64,000 nt of DNA from Pseudomonadota bacterium (lineage in GTDB: Bacteria > Pseudomonadota > Gammaproteobacteria > Steroidobacterales > Steroidobacteraceae): positions 141,589 to 205,588 of the forward strand of contig JAKAXA010000001.1 of assembly GCA_021816775.1 (NCBI GenBank), read 5' to 3'. Each line of letters begins with the position of its first letter. The first letter of the stretch is position 1. A program made the translations under genes and the position numbers. The notes beneath the pieces were generated by a model that ran no database searches, was not told where the DNA came from, and was given only the letters and a program-made list of their open reading frames with translations. Shown here piece by piece: positions 18,450 to 32,460 of the stretch.

Positions 18450-19544
18450 ATGAAGCTGATGGCGAAACGCGAGGAGCTGCTCGCTCCCCTGCAAAGCGTG
18501 ATCGGTGTGGTGGAACGGCGGCAGACGATGCCGGTGCTGGCGAACGTGCTGCTGTCGGCGCGCGACAAGCGTCTTGGCATGACGGGAACCGACCTCGAGG
18601 TGGAGCTGGTGGCCACGAGCGCCGTTCAGGTCGAGGCCGCCGGGGACATTACGGTGCCGGGGCGGAAATTTCTCGACATTCTCCGCGCGCTGCCGTCAGG
18701 CGTCGAGGTCATCGTCACGAGCGAAGGGGAGAAGGCGACGGTGCGCGCGGGCCGCAGCCGCTTCACTCTCGCGACGCTGCCGGCCTCTGAGTTTCCGGTG
18801 CTGGAGGAGATTCATGCGCAGCAGACGCTCACTCTGGGGCAGGGAGAGTTTCACCGGCTGATCGACAAGACGCATTTTTCGATGGCACAGCAGGACGTAC
18901 GCTACTACCTCAACGGCCTTCTGCTCGAGACGCAGGAGGGCACGCTGCGCGCCGTGGCTACCGACGGTCACCGCCTCGCGCTGTGCGAAATGACGTTGCG
19001 CGAGGTGACGCGGGGCGGACAGGTCATCGTGCCGCGCAAGGCTATCCTGGAGCTGCAGCGTATCTTGGGCACCGATGGCGACATCGAGCTGGCCATTGGC
19101 ACGAATCACGTTCGGGCCCAGATCGGCGAAATTCGCTTCACTTCGAAGCTGATCGATGGACGATTCCCGGAGTACAGCCGTGTGATCCCGGAGAGCCCAC
19201 CGAATGTGGCGCAGGCGGACCGGGAACTGCTGCGCCAGGCGCTGCAGCGGACGGCCATTCTCTCCAACGAGAAGTACCGGGGCATCCGCATCGGCATCAA
19301 ATCCGGCGTGCTCACGCTGCAGGCCCATAACCCCGAGCATGAGGAAGCCGAGGACCAGATCGAGATCGACTATACCGGCGAGGACGTCGAGATCGGCTTC
19401 AACGTGAATTATCTGCTGGACGCGCTGGGTGCCATCGAAACCGACCGGGTAGAGCTGGGGTTCACGGACGCGAACAGCAGCTGCCTGATCCGCGCGCCGG
19501 GGCTGGCAGGAGCCCGGTACGTGGTCATGCCGATGCGACTCTGA
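18450..19544 (+). CDS. dnaN: DNA polymerase III beta subunit (sliding clamp)
   Basis: The beta clamp is a dimeric ring that tethers DNA polymerase to the template. The 364 residues span the usual three repeated domains, starting MKLMAKREELLAPLQSVIGVVERRQTMPVLANVLL and ending YVVMPMRL, the normal C-terminus that forms part of the clamp-binding pocket. Length and both ends match the gammaproteobacterial family. It lies downstream of the likely oriC and about 60 bases before recF. Confidence 0.98.
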   Translation: MKLMAKREELLAPLQSVIGVVERRQTMPVLANVLLSARDKRLGMTGTDLEVELVATSAVQVEAAGDITVPGRKFLDILRALPSGVEVIVTSEGEKATVRAGRSRFTLATLPASEFPVLEEIHAQQTLTLGQGEFHRLIDKTHFSMAQQDVRYYLNGLLLETQEGTLRAVATDGHRLALCEMTLREVTRGGQVIVPRKAILELQRILGTDGDIELAIGTNHVRAQIGEIRFTSKLIDGRFPEYSRVIPESPPNVAQADRELLRQALQRTAILSNEKYRGIRIGIKSGVLTLQAHNPEHEEAEDQIEIDYTGEDVEIGFNVNYLLDALGAIETDRVELGFTDANSSCLIRAPGLAGARYVVMPMRL

Positions 19545-19603
19545 GCTTACGCAACGCCGGACGCCCGACTTGGGGGCGATGCGGACGGCCGCGAAGGGCG
19601 TCC

Positions 19604-24798
<5,195 letters not shown>

Positions 24799-24803
24799 CG
24801 GGC

Positions 24804-24832
24804 GCGGCGGGCGGCGCCGAGCCGCCCGCCGC
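24804..24832. terminator. 12-bp perfect hairpin after gyrB
   Basis: A 12-bp perfect GC stem (24804-24815 with 24821-24832) and a five-base loop lie between the convergent gyrB and aldo/keto reductase genes. No T-run follows. It probably stops transcription from both sides, perhaps with Rho. Confidence 0.6.
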
Positions 24833-24844
24833 TTGCGCGGATTT

Positions 24845-25837
24845 CTAGAGATTCACCGTCGCCATGCCGGCTGGCGGATAGCGCGTGCCGGCGGCCGCCC
24901 CGAGCGGAAAGACCTTGTCGAGCGTCTCGAGATCCTCGCGGCTCAGCCGTACCTGGAGCGCACCGAGGTTTTCCTCGAGCCGCGAGCGGCGCTTGGTGCC
25001 GGGAATCGCCACGATGTCCTCGCCCTGCGCCAGCACCCACGCCAGTGCCAGCTGCGCCGCCGTGCAGCCTTTCTCGGCGGCGAGCGCGCGCACCTGCTCC
25101 ACCAGGCGCAGATTGCGGTTGAAATTCTCGCCCTGAAAGCGCGGATTGTTGCGCCGGAAGTCATCCGGCGCGAGGTCCTCCGGCCGGGTGAAGGCGCCGG
25201 TGAGAAACCCGCGGCCGAGGGGCGAATACGCGACCAGCGCGATGCCGAGGCGCCGGCAGGTCGCCAGCACGCCGTTCTCCTCCAGGTCCCGCGACCAGAG
25301 TGAGAACTCGGTCTGCAGCGCCGCGATGGGATGTACGCGCGCCGCCCGCTCGATGGTCTGCGACGAGGCCTCCGAGAGACCGAGGTAGCGCACCTTGCCG
25401 GCCGCGACGAGCCCGGCCATCGCGCCCACCGTCTCCTCGATGGGCACCTGCGGATCGACGCGGTGCTGGTAGTAGAGATCGACGTGCTCGACCCCGAGCC
25501 GCTTCAGGCTGGCCTCGCACGCGGCACGCACATACTCGGGCCGGCCGCTGATGCCGCGCCTGGACGGATTTGCCTCATCGCGGACGATCCCGAACTTGGT
25601 GGCGAGGAACACCTGGTCCCGCCGCCCCTGGATGGCGCGCCCGACCAGCTGCTCGTTCGTGAACGGCCCGTACATGTCCGCCGTGTCGAGCAGCGTCACC
25701 CCACGATCGAGCGCCAGGCGGATCGTCGCCAGAGACTCGGCATCATCCCCGGTACCGTAAAACTCACTCATCCCCATGCAGCCCAGCCCGAGCGCGGAGA
25801 CGCTTGGGCCGTTGCGGCCAAGAACACGTGTATGCAT
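24845..25837 (-). CDS. aldo/keto reductase
   Basis: This NADPH-dependent oxidoreductase of 330 residues has the AKR barrel and the full catalytic tetrad: Asp51 and Tyr56 in LLDTADMYG, Lys81 in FLATKFG and His125 in LYYQHR. It also has [14 protein letters not shown] and the C-terminal cofactor-binding [14 protein letters not shown]. It resembles the AKR13/YakC-type group of reductases. The ATG at 25837 is chosen because AAGGAG lies seven bases upstream. It converges with gyrB across a strong hairpin. The substrate is unknown. Confidence 0.9.
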   Translation of the reverse strand: MHTRVLGRNGPSVSALGLGCMGMSEFYGTGDDAESLATIRLALDRGVTLLDTADMYGPFTNEQLVGRAIQGRRDQVFLATKFGIVRDEANPSRRGISGRPEYVRAACEASLKRLGVEHVDLYYQHRVDPQVPIEETVGAMAGLVAAGKVRYLGLSEASSQTIERAARVHPIAALQTEFSLWSRDLEENGVLATCRRLGIALVAYSPLGRGFLTGAFTRPEDLAPDDFRRNNPRFQGENFNRNLRLVEQVRALAAEKGCTAAQLALAWVLAQGEDIVAIPGTKRRSRLEENLGALQVRLSREDLETLDKVFPLGAAAGTRYPPAGMATVNL

Positions 25838-26014
25838 GGCTAACTCCTTGTTCATCAAGAAAAAACATGAACTCCGGCGGCATCGCCCCGAGGCGACGAG
25901 TATATCGCCCAGCGCCGTCGGGCGGTGGCGGTGAGCGCAGCGCGCGCACCCTGGCGGTGCAGGGATGGCAGAATCCCCGCCTCACTTTTGACCGCCCCGA
26001 AGAGGAACGCCCGC

Positions 26015-27832
26015 ATGTCCACCGAGAACCTTCCGCAGTCTGCGCTGCAGCTCAGTCCCCGCCGGCATTCCACCGCCGCCGCATCCGTCGAGGAGCTGGT
26101 GCGCGAGCAGCTCGAGCACTTCGGGATCACCGTCGGATCACCGCATGGGCAGGCGCTTACGCGCCTCTCCCGCGCGCTCATCGAAGCCAACGGCGCCGCC
26201 CAGGACGCGTGGCGGCTGACGACCGAGACCCTCTGCCGCCTCGATCGGCGCGACCGCATCGCCTGGTTCAACGCCAAGCGCTTCGCCTGCTTTCAGCTGG
26301 CGAAGGTGCTCGACACGCTGCAGAACCCGCTGCGCGCCACCTACCAGTCCATCATGGACGATGTGCCCACCGCCATTGCCAAAGGGCCGTATCCGCTGTT
26401 CGACAACGTGACAGCGCTGTTCAGCGCCACGCCCGTGATCACGCGCACCGCGACCTACGTCTATGCGTGCACGGAGTGGGTCGAGGACGCCTTCCAGGGC
26501 AAGGAGCTGCTGCACGAGATCTACTCGCGCCTGCTCAATCCCACTTCCATCTGCCTTGCCAACCACATCGTCGACCTGGAGGCGGGTGCGGAGGCGGCGG
26601 ACTATTTCGCGTGGAACTTCAACTCCGGCATGGCGGCGATCGACGCCACGCTCGCCAACCTCGTCGGCTACGAGGACATCGTGCTGGCCAGCCGCAACGT
26701 GTACGGCGGCACCTATCAGCTGCTGCACGACTGGTACGGCAAGCGCAGCAACCTCAGCGTCTCGGTCGAGTGGTTCGACGGCGAAGCGGCCGCATCCTTC
26801 GCCGAGCGGCTCGCCGCGGTCGAGCGGCGCTATGCGCAGCGCCTCGCCCAGGGCCGGCAGATCTACGTGTTCCTCGAGTCCCCGTGCAATCCGCACGGCA
26901 ACATCCTCGACGTCCCGGGCATCTGCCGCGCGGCGCACGCCCGCGGCGTCACGGTGATCTGCGATGCGACCGTCGGCACCCCGGTGCTGCAGCGCCTCCT
27001 GCAGCGCGCGGACCGCAGCGAGCGGCCGGACTTCCTCATCCATTCCTACACCAAGGATCTGTGCGGCTCCGGCAACACGACCGCCGGCGTGGTGATCGGC
27101 CGCAGCGAGCGGATGTTTCTGCCCAAGGGGCAGACGGTGCGCGCCACGGGCCATGACGGCCGGGAGCGCGACTACCGCTGGGACGAGACCATGTTCTGGA
27201 ACGTCTACTACGTCAAAGGCGCCTTCCTGGACGCCGACAAGGCGTTCGAGGTGCTGAGCGGCATGCGCACCCTGGAGCTGCGCGTGCTGCACAAGTGCAT
27301 CAACACCATCGTGCTCGCCCGCAGCCTCTCGCTGCACCCGATGATCAACGTACACTGCTCGGCCGTCGAGAACCACCCCAACGGCGAGCTGCGCGAGCGG
27401 ATCATGACGCTCGGCCTGCCGGCGCCGCTGTTCACCATCGACTTCCAGGGCACCCCGCGCCATCCGCTGCCTCTGGCGAAATGGCGTCTGCAGCGCCTGC
27501 TCGACAGCCTGGAGCCGGCCTTCGGGCTGCAGGTGACGCTCGGTCAGACCAACACCGTGGTGCTCTGTCCGGCGCTCACCAGCCACTCGGAGATGTCCGA
27601 GCAGGCGCTCGCCGCCGCGGGCATCACCCCGACCACGCTGCGCATCTCGGTCGGCGACGAGGACCCGCGCTACCTGCTCGAGCATCTGCGCCGCGCGGCG
27701 GAACTGGCGGCCGGGGACGGGGCGCCCGAGTTCACCGCGGGCTTTCCTTCGCGCGCGCAGGTCAACGAGATTTACGAGGCCGTCTACACGGACGTGCACC
27801 GCCGCTGGATCGCGGCGCGCTGCGCGAACTGA
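26015..27832 (+). CDS. large PLP-dependent enzyme, Cys/Met metabolism family
   Basis: This protein of 605 residues is much longer than the usual ~400 of cystathionine gamma-synthase or methionine gamma-lyase. The core is recognisable: AWNFNSGMAAIDATLANL, the substrate-side VYGGTYQLLHDWY, the PLP-phosphate region, VICDATVGTPV (the Asp that pairs with the ring nitrogen) and the Schiff-base lysine Lys347 in IHSYTKDLCGSGNTTAG. The first ~150 residues form an extra helical N-terminal region, and there are extra segments after the lysine. The ATG at 26015 follows AGAGGA. It is flanked by unrelated genes, so the reaction (a gamma-elimination, gamma-replacement or beta-lyase) is not settled. Confidence 0.8.
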   Translation: MSTENLPQSALQLSPRRHSTAAASVEELVREQLEHFGITVGSPHGQALTRLSRALIEANGAAQDAWRLTTETLCRLDRRDRIAWFNAKRFACFQLAKVLDTLQNPLRATYQSIMDDVPTAIAKGPYPLFDNVTALFSATPVITRTATYVYACTEWVEDAFQGKELLHEIYSRLLNPTSICLANHIVDLEAGAEAADYFAWNFNSGMAAIDATLANLVGYEDIVLASRNVYGGTYQLLHDWYGKRSNLSVSVEWFDGEAAASFAERLAAVERRYAQRLAQGRQIYVFLESPCNPHGNILDVPGICRAAHARGVTVICDATVGTPVLQRLLQRADRSERPDFLIHSYTKDLCGSGNTTAGVVIGRSERMFLPKGQTVRATGHDGRERDYRWDETMFWNVYYVKGAFLDADKAFEVLSGMRTLELRVLHKCINTIVLARSLSLHPMINVHCSAVENHPNGELRERIMTLGLPAPLFTIDFQGTPRHPLPLAKWRLQRLLDSLEPAFGLQVTLGQTNTVVLCPALTSHSEMSEQALAAAGITPTTLRISVGDEDPRYLLEHLRRAAELAAGDGAPEFTAGFPSRAQVNEIYEAVYTDVHRRWIAARCAN

Positions 27833-27836
27833 TGCT

Positions 27837-27870
27837 CGCAGGGGCGCGGCCGCCCGGCCGCGCCCCTGCG
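27837..27870. terminator. 15-bp perfect hairpin between convergent genes
   Basis: The arms 27837-27851 and 27856-27870 pair perfectly over 15 bp with a four-base loop. The hairpin lies between the convergent PLP-enzyme and beta-propeller genes and is probably a two-way terminator. There is no T-run. Confidence 0.65.
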
Positions 27871-27884
27871 TCCCGTCCGCTGCC

Positions 27885-28967
27885 TCAGCGCACCGGGTCG
27901 AAGAACAGCAGGTGCAGTGAATTCGGCGTGAACGGCGAGCCGCGCGGCCGCTTGCCGGCGCGCCAGGCCGCATAGAACGCCCTCAGCGCCTGCGGCGTGG
28001 TATGCGCCGCGACGATGAACACTCGGCCGCTCTGGGGGTCGAGCGCCATGGTGCGACCCGAGACCGCCGTGTGCACCGTCGCTACCGGTACGAACCGGTC
28101 GGCATTGACTTCGCGGATGACCGACAGCGTCCCGTCGAGCCCGTTGGAGCTGAAGATGAGCCGGCGGCGCGGATCGAAGCGGTCTGAGTCCGTGCCCCGC
28201 CCTATGGGCAGCGTCGCAACCACCGACCCATTGTCGGCATTGACCACGACCAGGCGCTGATTCTCGCAGCTCGCGAACAGCCGGTGGGTCGCGGTGTCGA
28301 TCGCGAGCCCGTGCGGCGAGCGGCAGGTGGGCATGGGCCAGGCGGCATCGAGGCGGTTGCTCGCCGTGTTGATGCGGAAGATCTCGTGATGCGTCACGCC
28401 GTTGACGTACAGCTGGCCGTTGTTCCCCGGCACGGCGTACTCCAGATCTCCGCCGAGATGAATGAACGTCACGACCTTGCGTCGCGCCGGATCGATGACG
28501 GCGACCGTGCCCGTGTCGCCGTCGATCACGAACGCGTGCCCGCTCACCGGATCGAAGGTCACCGCGTCGGCGCCGCGCTGCACCTTGAGCCGGGCCAGCA
28601 CGTGCAGCGTCTTCAGGCTGAAGATCACGGCCTGGCCGTAGCGGCCGTCGTCGGTGATGCCGACGCCGGCCTTCGGGTCGAAGGCCGTCCCGTGCGGTCC
28701 GCCCGGAATCGGGCCCACCTGGCCGACGATGCGCCCGGTCCGCCCGTCGACCACGGTCAGACGGTTGCCGTGCGCCACGAATACCCGATGCGACCCCGGA
28801 TCGTAGAGCGCGTAGTCCCAGCTGTCCGGCGCGCCCAGCGCCACGCTGCGGACGAGGTGAAACGCCGGTTGCGGGCTGGCCGCGGCCGCACGGGCGAGCC
28901 CCAGCGCACCGCCCGCAAGCAGCAGCACGCCGGCCATTCGTGAAAGAGTCATGAGAGGTAAGCGCAT
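27885..28967 (-). CDS. exported YVTN-type beta-propeller protein
   Basis: This 360-residue protein has a signal peptide (basic start, MAGVLLLAGGALGLARAAA) and a body of about seven repeated beta-propeller blades. Typical repeats are YDPGSHRVFVAHGNRLTVVD, FDPVSGHAFVIDGDTGTVAVID, IDTATHRLFASCENQRLVVV and LDPQSGRVFIVAAHT. Such proteins are periplasmic or surface-exposed and often of unknown binding role. The ATG at 28967 is preferred because GGAG lies seven bases upstream; an ATG six bases earlier is too close to that site. No enzyme residues are recognisable, and the neighbours give no pathway. Confidence 0.8.
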   Translation of the reverse strand: MRLPLMTLSRMAGVLLLAGGALGLARAAAASPQPAFHLVRSVALGAPDSWDYALYDPGSHRVFVAHGNRLTVVDGRTGRIVGQVGPIPGGPHGTAFDPKAGVGITDDGRYGQAVIFSLKTLHVLARLKVQRGADAVTFDPVSGHAFVIDGDTGTVAVIDPARRKVVTFIHLGGDLEYAVPGNNGQLYVNGVTHHEIFRINTASNRLDAAWPMPTCRSPHGLAIDTATHRLFASCENQRLVVVNADNGSVVATLPIGRGTDSDRFDPRRRLIFSSNGLDGTLSVIREVNADRFVPVATVHTAVSGRTMALDPQSGRVFIVAAHTTPQALRAFYAAWRAGKRPRGSPFTPNSLHLLFFDPVR

Positions 28968-29174
28968 TTGCATTCTCCCCGGTTGCCGTGACGGATCATA
29001 CGTCGCTGTGGCGCCCTCACCGGAATTATGCTGCGGCCGGGATGCCGCCCGCGAGGTCCGGCTGCCTCACCCGCCCGTCGCACTGTCGCCATTTGTCGTC
29101 ACAATTGGCGCGCCCGGGCGCTCGCGCGCTAGGGTCTGCCCTGCCCAGACGATGCGCTCGCAGAAGGAGACGCC

Positions 29175-30752
29175 ATGACCCGAATTGAGCTGCAGGGCGG
29201 TGCACGCGAACCGCTGCCGGGAGCACGCCCGCTGCGTCCCGCCGCCGGGGACGAGCGGCTGGAGGTCAGCCTCATCCTGCGCCCAAATGACCAGGCGCGC
29301 TGGCGCGACCGGCTCGAACGACTCGGCCGCGGCGAGCGCCCGGCGCCCCTGACACGAGAGCAGTTTGCGCAAGCGCACGGCACGGCCGAGGCTGATCTGC
29401 GCGCCGTCGGCGCGTTCGCCGCCGCGCACGGCCTGGCCGTCGTCCAGCAGCATGCCGCGCGCCGCACCATCGTGCTTGCCGGCACCGTGACCCAAATGAA
29501 CGGCGCGTTCGGTGTCGAGCTGTGGCAATTCGAGCGTCCGCAAGGCACTTACCGCGGTTTGCGCACCGCGGTGCAGCTGCCCGAGGCACTGCGGGACATC
29601 GTGCTCGCCGTGCTGGGCCTGGACAACCGCCCGCAGGCCCGCCCGCACTTCCGTATGCGCACCGGCCCGAAGCCGCGCCGCTCGCGTGCCGCGACGCCGC
29701 TGGCCACTTCATTCACCGCCGTGCAGATCGCTTCCTTGTATCAATTCCCGGCCGGCTCGGGACAGGGTCAGTGCATCGCACTCATCGAGCTCGGCGGCGG
29801 CTACCGGCCGCAGGACCTGCAGGGCTACTTCGCGGGCCTCGGCCTGCCCGTGCCGGAGGTGATCACGGTGTCGGTCGATCATGCCGCCAATGCGCCGAGC
29901 GGCAATCCAAACAGCGCGGACGGCGAGGTGATGCTCGATATCGAGGTGGCCGGCGCCGTAGCGCCGGCGGCTAAGATCGCAGTGTATTTCGCACCCAACA
30001 CGGACGCAGGCTTCCTGGATGCGGTCACGACCGCTGTCCACGATACGGTCAATGCGCCCTCGGTGGTCTCCATCAGCTGGGGCGGAGCGGAGTCGACCTG
30101 GACGCAGCAGGCACTCGCCGCAATGGACCAGGCGCTGCAGGCGGCGGCGATGCTCGGCGTCACAGTGTGCGTGGCGTCAGGCGACAGCGGTGCGACTGAC
30201 GGTGTCGCCGACGGCGCCAATCACGTCGATTTCCCCGCATCGAGTCCGCACGCCCTGGGATGTGGCGGCACGCGCTTGAAAGCGACGAGCGCTGCCATAC
30301 TGGGCGAAGTCGTGTGGAACGACGGCAATCCCGCGTCGGGCGCATCGGGCGGCGGCGTCAGTACGTTCTTTGCACTGCCCTCATGGCAGCAAGGACTCGA
30401 CACGACCAACCTTCAGGGGCAAACGCAACCGTTGTCCGCGCGAGGCGTGCCGGACGTCGCCGCGGATGCCGACCCTCAGACGGGCTACGAGGTTGTCGTC
30501 GATGGAGTTCAGGCGGTTTTCGGCGGAACCAGTGCCGTGGCGCCGTTGTGGGCGGGGCTCATCGCGCGTATCAATGCGTTGACGGGCCGCAAGGCAGGGT
30601 ATATCCAGCCGGCCCTCTATACGCACGAGGCCGCCTGCCGCGACATCACGAAAGGCAACAACGGCGGCTACGAGGCTTCGGCCGGCTGGGACGCGTGCAC
30701 CGGCCTCGGCAGCCCCGACGGCCAGCAGATCGCCGCGATCCAGAGCCTTTAG
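29175..30752 (+). CDS. sedolisin/kumamolisin-type serine-carboxyl peptidase (S53)
   Basis: This 525-residue protein has the two-part S53 layout. The pro-domain (residues about 25-150, with LTREQFAQAHG and YRGLRTAVQLPEALRDIV) precedes the catalytic domain. The catalytic set is visible: Glu251 and Asp255 in GEVMLDIEVAGA (the E-x3-D spacing of the family), oxyanion Asp337 in ASGDSGATDG, and nucleophile Ser453 in GGTSAVAPLWAGL. A calcium-site-like segment DITKGNNGGYEASAGWDACTGLGSPDG closes the protein. Sedolisins are usually secreted acid proteases, but no N-terminal signal peptide is visible here. GGAG upstream supports the ATG at 29175. Confidence 0.93.
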   Translation: MTRIELQGGAREPLPGARPLRPAAGDERLEVSLILRPNDQARWRDRLERLGRGERPAPLTREQFAQAHGTAEADLRAVGAFAAAHGLAVVQQHAARRTIVLAGTVTQMNGAFGVELWQFERPQGTYRGLRTAVQLPEALRDIVLAVLGLDNRPQARPHFRMRTGPKPRRSRAATPLATSFTAVQIASLYQFPAGSGQGQCIALIELGGGYRPQDLQGYFAGLGLPVPEVITVSVDHAANAPSGNPNSADGEVMLDIEVAGAVAPAAKIAVYFAPNTDAGFLDAVTTAVHDTVNAPSVVSISWGGAESTWTQQALAAMDQALQAAAMLGVTVCVASGDSGATDGVADGANHVDFPASSPHALGCGGTRLKATSAAILGEVVWNDGNPASGASGGGVSTFFALPSWQQGLDTTNLQGQTQPLSARGVPDVAADADPQTGYEVVVDGVQAVFGGTSAVAPLWAGLIARINALTGRKAGYIQPALYTHEAACRDITKGNNGGYEASAGWDACTGLGSPDGQQIAAIQSL

Positions 30753-30927
30753 CCCCGCGGCTCACTCGCACGACGAGGATCCGGACCGAGGTGGGCCACG
30801 AGAGGCCCGCGCGGCCAATGCTCTCGCCGTCAGGCACTGGCGTCCGACGGAACGTACGACTGTTGAGCGAGCCGTTTGCTGACATCCGGAACGGCCCGGC
30901 TCGTGGTGGGCGGGACGGCGGGACGGA

Positions 30928-31713
30928 TCAGATCTCGGCGTCCCCTTCCAGATAAAACACGCAGGCCCCCTCGAGCTCGACACGCTCGCCGCTGACCCGA
31001 CACGTCATCTCCCCGCCGCGCCGGGATGCCTGATAGGCGCGCAGCTGCGCCTTGCCGAGGCGCTCGGACCAGTACGGAGCCAGCGCGCAGTGGGCGCTGC
31101 CGGTCACGGGATCCTCCGCAACGCCTCGTGCCGGGGTGAAGTAACGGCTGACACAATCGTACTCGCCGTCGCCTTGCGCCGTGATGATCACCCCCTGTCG
31201 GTCCAGTGCGGCGATGGCCGCGATATCCGGCGCCAAGCCGCGCACCGCCCGCTCGCTGTCGAGCACGACGAGATAATTGATGGCATCGGCGCGCACTTCC
31301 TGCGGGAGCGCACCCAGCGCCCGGATGAGCGCATCTGATGCGCCCGCCGCCACGGTCGGCCGCGCGGGAAAGTCCATCGCGTAGCCGTCGGCGGCGCGTG
31401 TCACGTGCAGCGCGCCGCTCGCGGTGTGAAACGTAACTGCCGCGCGTTGCGGCTCCAGCTTCTCCAGCACCACCGCGGCGCTAGCGAGCGTGGCGTGTCC
31501 GCACAGCGGCACCTCGACCTTCGGCGTGAACCAGCGCAGCTGGTAGACCCCGTTACCGCCGACCAGGAACGCCGTCTCGGAAAGGTTGTTCTCCGCCGCG
31601 ATCGCCTGCAGCACGTCGCCCGATGGAAATGCCTCGAGCGGCATCACCGCCGCGGGATTGCCGCTGAAGCGCCGACGGGTGAAGGCATCGAGCTGAAAGA
31701 TTCGTGTGTGCAC
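30928..31713 (-). CDS. PhzF-family isomerase/epimerase-like protein
   Basis: The 261 residues match the PhzF fold, built of two related halves. The N-terminal half starts IFQLDAFTRRRFSGNPAAVMP and contains ENNLSETAFLV with the family's catalytic glutamate at Glu46. VPLCGHATLASAAVV follows, then the second-half signature GVAEDPVTGSAHCALAPYWSERLG. PhzF itself isomerises a phenazine precursor, but most homologues, including YddE of E. coli, have no known substrate. No phenazine genes are nearby, so only the family is claimed. It starts 12 bases downstream of plsC and may share its transcript. Confidence 0.88.
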   Translation of the reverse strand: MHTRIFQLDAFTRRRFSGNPAAVMPLEAFPSGDVLQAIAAENNLSETAFLVGGNGVYQLRWFTPKVEVPLCGHATLASAAVVLEKLEPQRAAVTFHTASGALHVTRAADGYAMDFPARPTVAAGASDALIRALGALPQEVRADAINYLVVLDSERAVRGLAPDIAAIAALDRQGVIITAQGDGEYDCVSRYFTPARGVAEDPVTGSAHCALAPYWSERLGKAQLRAYQASRRGGEMTCRVSGERVELEGACVFYLEGDAEI

Positions 31714-31725
31714 CGGTCCGCTCTC

Positions 31726-32451
31726 TCACTGGCCCGTGGCGCGCCCTTCCAGGCGCGCCACGGTCGCCTCGACCCACGCCTGAACCTCCTGATTGACCTC
31801 TCGCGGGTCGCGCCCGGAGGCGCTCACCGGCGGGCCGATCACCAGGCGGATGGTGCCGGGCCGCTTGCGCCACCCGCGCCGCGGCCAGTACCGGCCCGCA
31901 TCGTGCGCCACCGGCACCAGCAGCGCGCCGGTCTGCGCCGAGAGCAGCGCCCCGCTGACGCCGTAGCGACGCGTCTGGCCCGGAGCCATGCGCGTGCCTT
32001 CCGGAAAAATGATGATCCAGTCGCCTTCCGCCAGGCGCTCCTTGCCCTGCGCGACCACCTGACTGACGGCCGAGTGACCGGACTTGCGGTCGATGGCGAT
32101 GGCATGCATCTGGCGGATGCCCCAGCCCACGAAGGGAATCCAGGTGAGCTCGCGCTTCAGCACCCATACCTGCCGGGGGAACACCAGGGCCATGGCGATG
32201 GTTTCCCACGAGGAGGAGTGTTTCCACAGCGCGATGTGATTGCCCGCCGGCAGGTGCTCGAGGCCCTCGATGCGGTAATCCAGCCGGCAGGTCGCCTTCA
32301 GCGCCGCGAGCAGGACCCGGGACCAGACCCGCACCAGCGCGAAACGGCGCGGAAAGGGCAGCATCGCGCAGGCGATCACGAAGAAGATCGCGTAGCAGAA
32401 CGTCCACAGGAACAGGAACACCGTGAAAAACAGCGATCCGAGCAGCTGCAT
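31726..32451 (-). CDS. plsC: 1-acyl-sn-glycerol-3-phosphate acyltransferase
   Basis: This membrane-bound acyltransferase of 241 residues would make phosphatidic acid from lysophosphatidic acid. A strongly hydrophobic N-terminus (LGSLFFTVFLFLWTFCYAIFF) anchors it. The catalytic motif has the His-x4-Glu form, KHSSSWET, in place of the common His-x4-Asp. This variant is frequent in gammaproteobacterial relatives. The substrate-binding motif IIFPEGTRMAPG is intact. It starts ten bases after the glyS stop, so it is likely the third gene of a glyQ-glyS-plsC transcript. Confidence 0.9.
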   Translation of the reverse strand: MQLLGSLFFTVFLFLWTFCYAIFFVIACAMLPFPRRFALVRVWSRVLLAALKATCRLDYRIEGLEHLPAGNHIALWKHSSSWETIAMALVFPRQVWVLKRELTWIPFVGWGIRQMHAIAIDRKSGHSAVSQVVAQGKERLAEGDWIIIFPEGTRMAPGQTRRYGVSGALLSAQTGALLVPVAHDAGRYWPRRGWRKRPGTIRLVIGPPVSASGRDPREVNQEVQAWVEATVARLEGRATGQ

Positions 32452-32460
32452 GATGCTCCC

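Noticed and set aside
29175-30752. Subtilisin-type (S8) protease.
   Set aside because: The E-x3-D pair and the GGTSAVAP serine with a kumamolisin-like pro-domain place it in S53; there is no S8 catalytic histidine motif.
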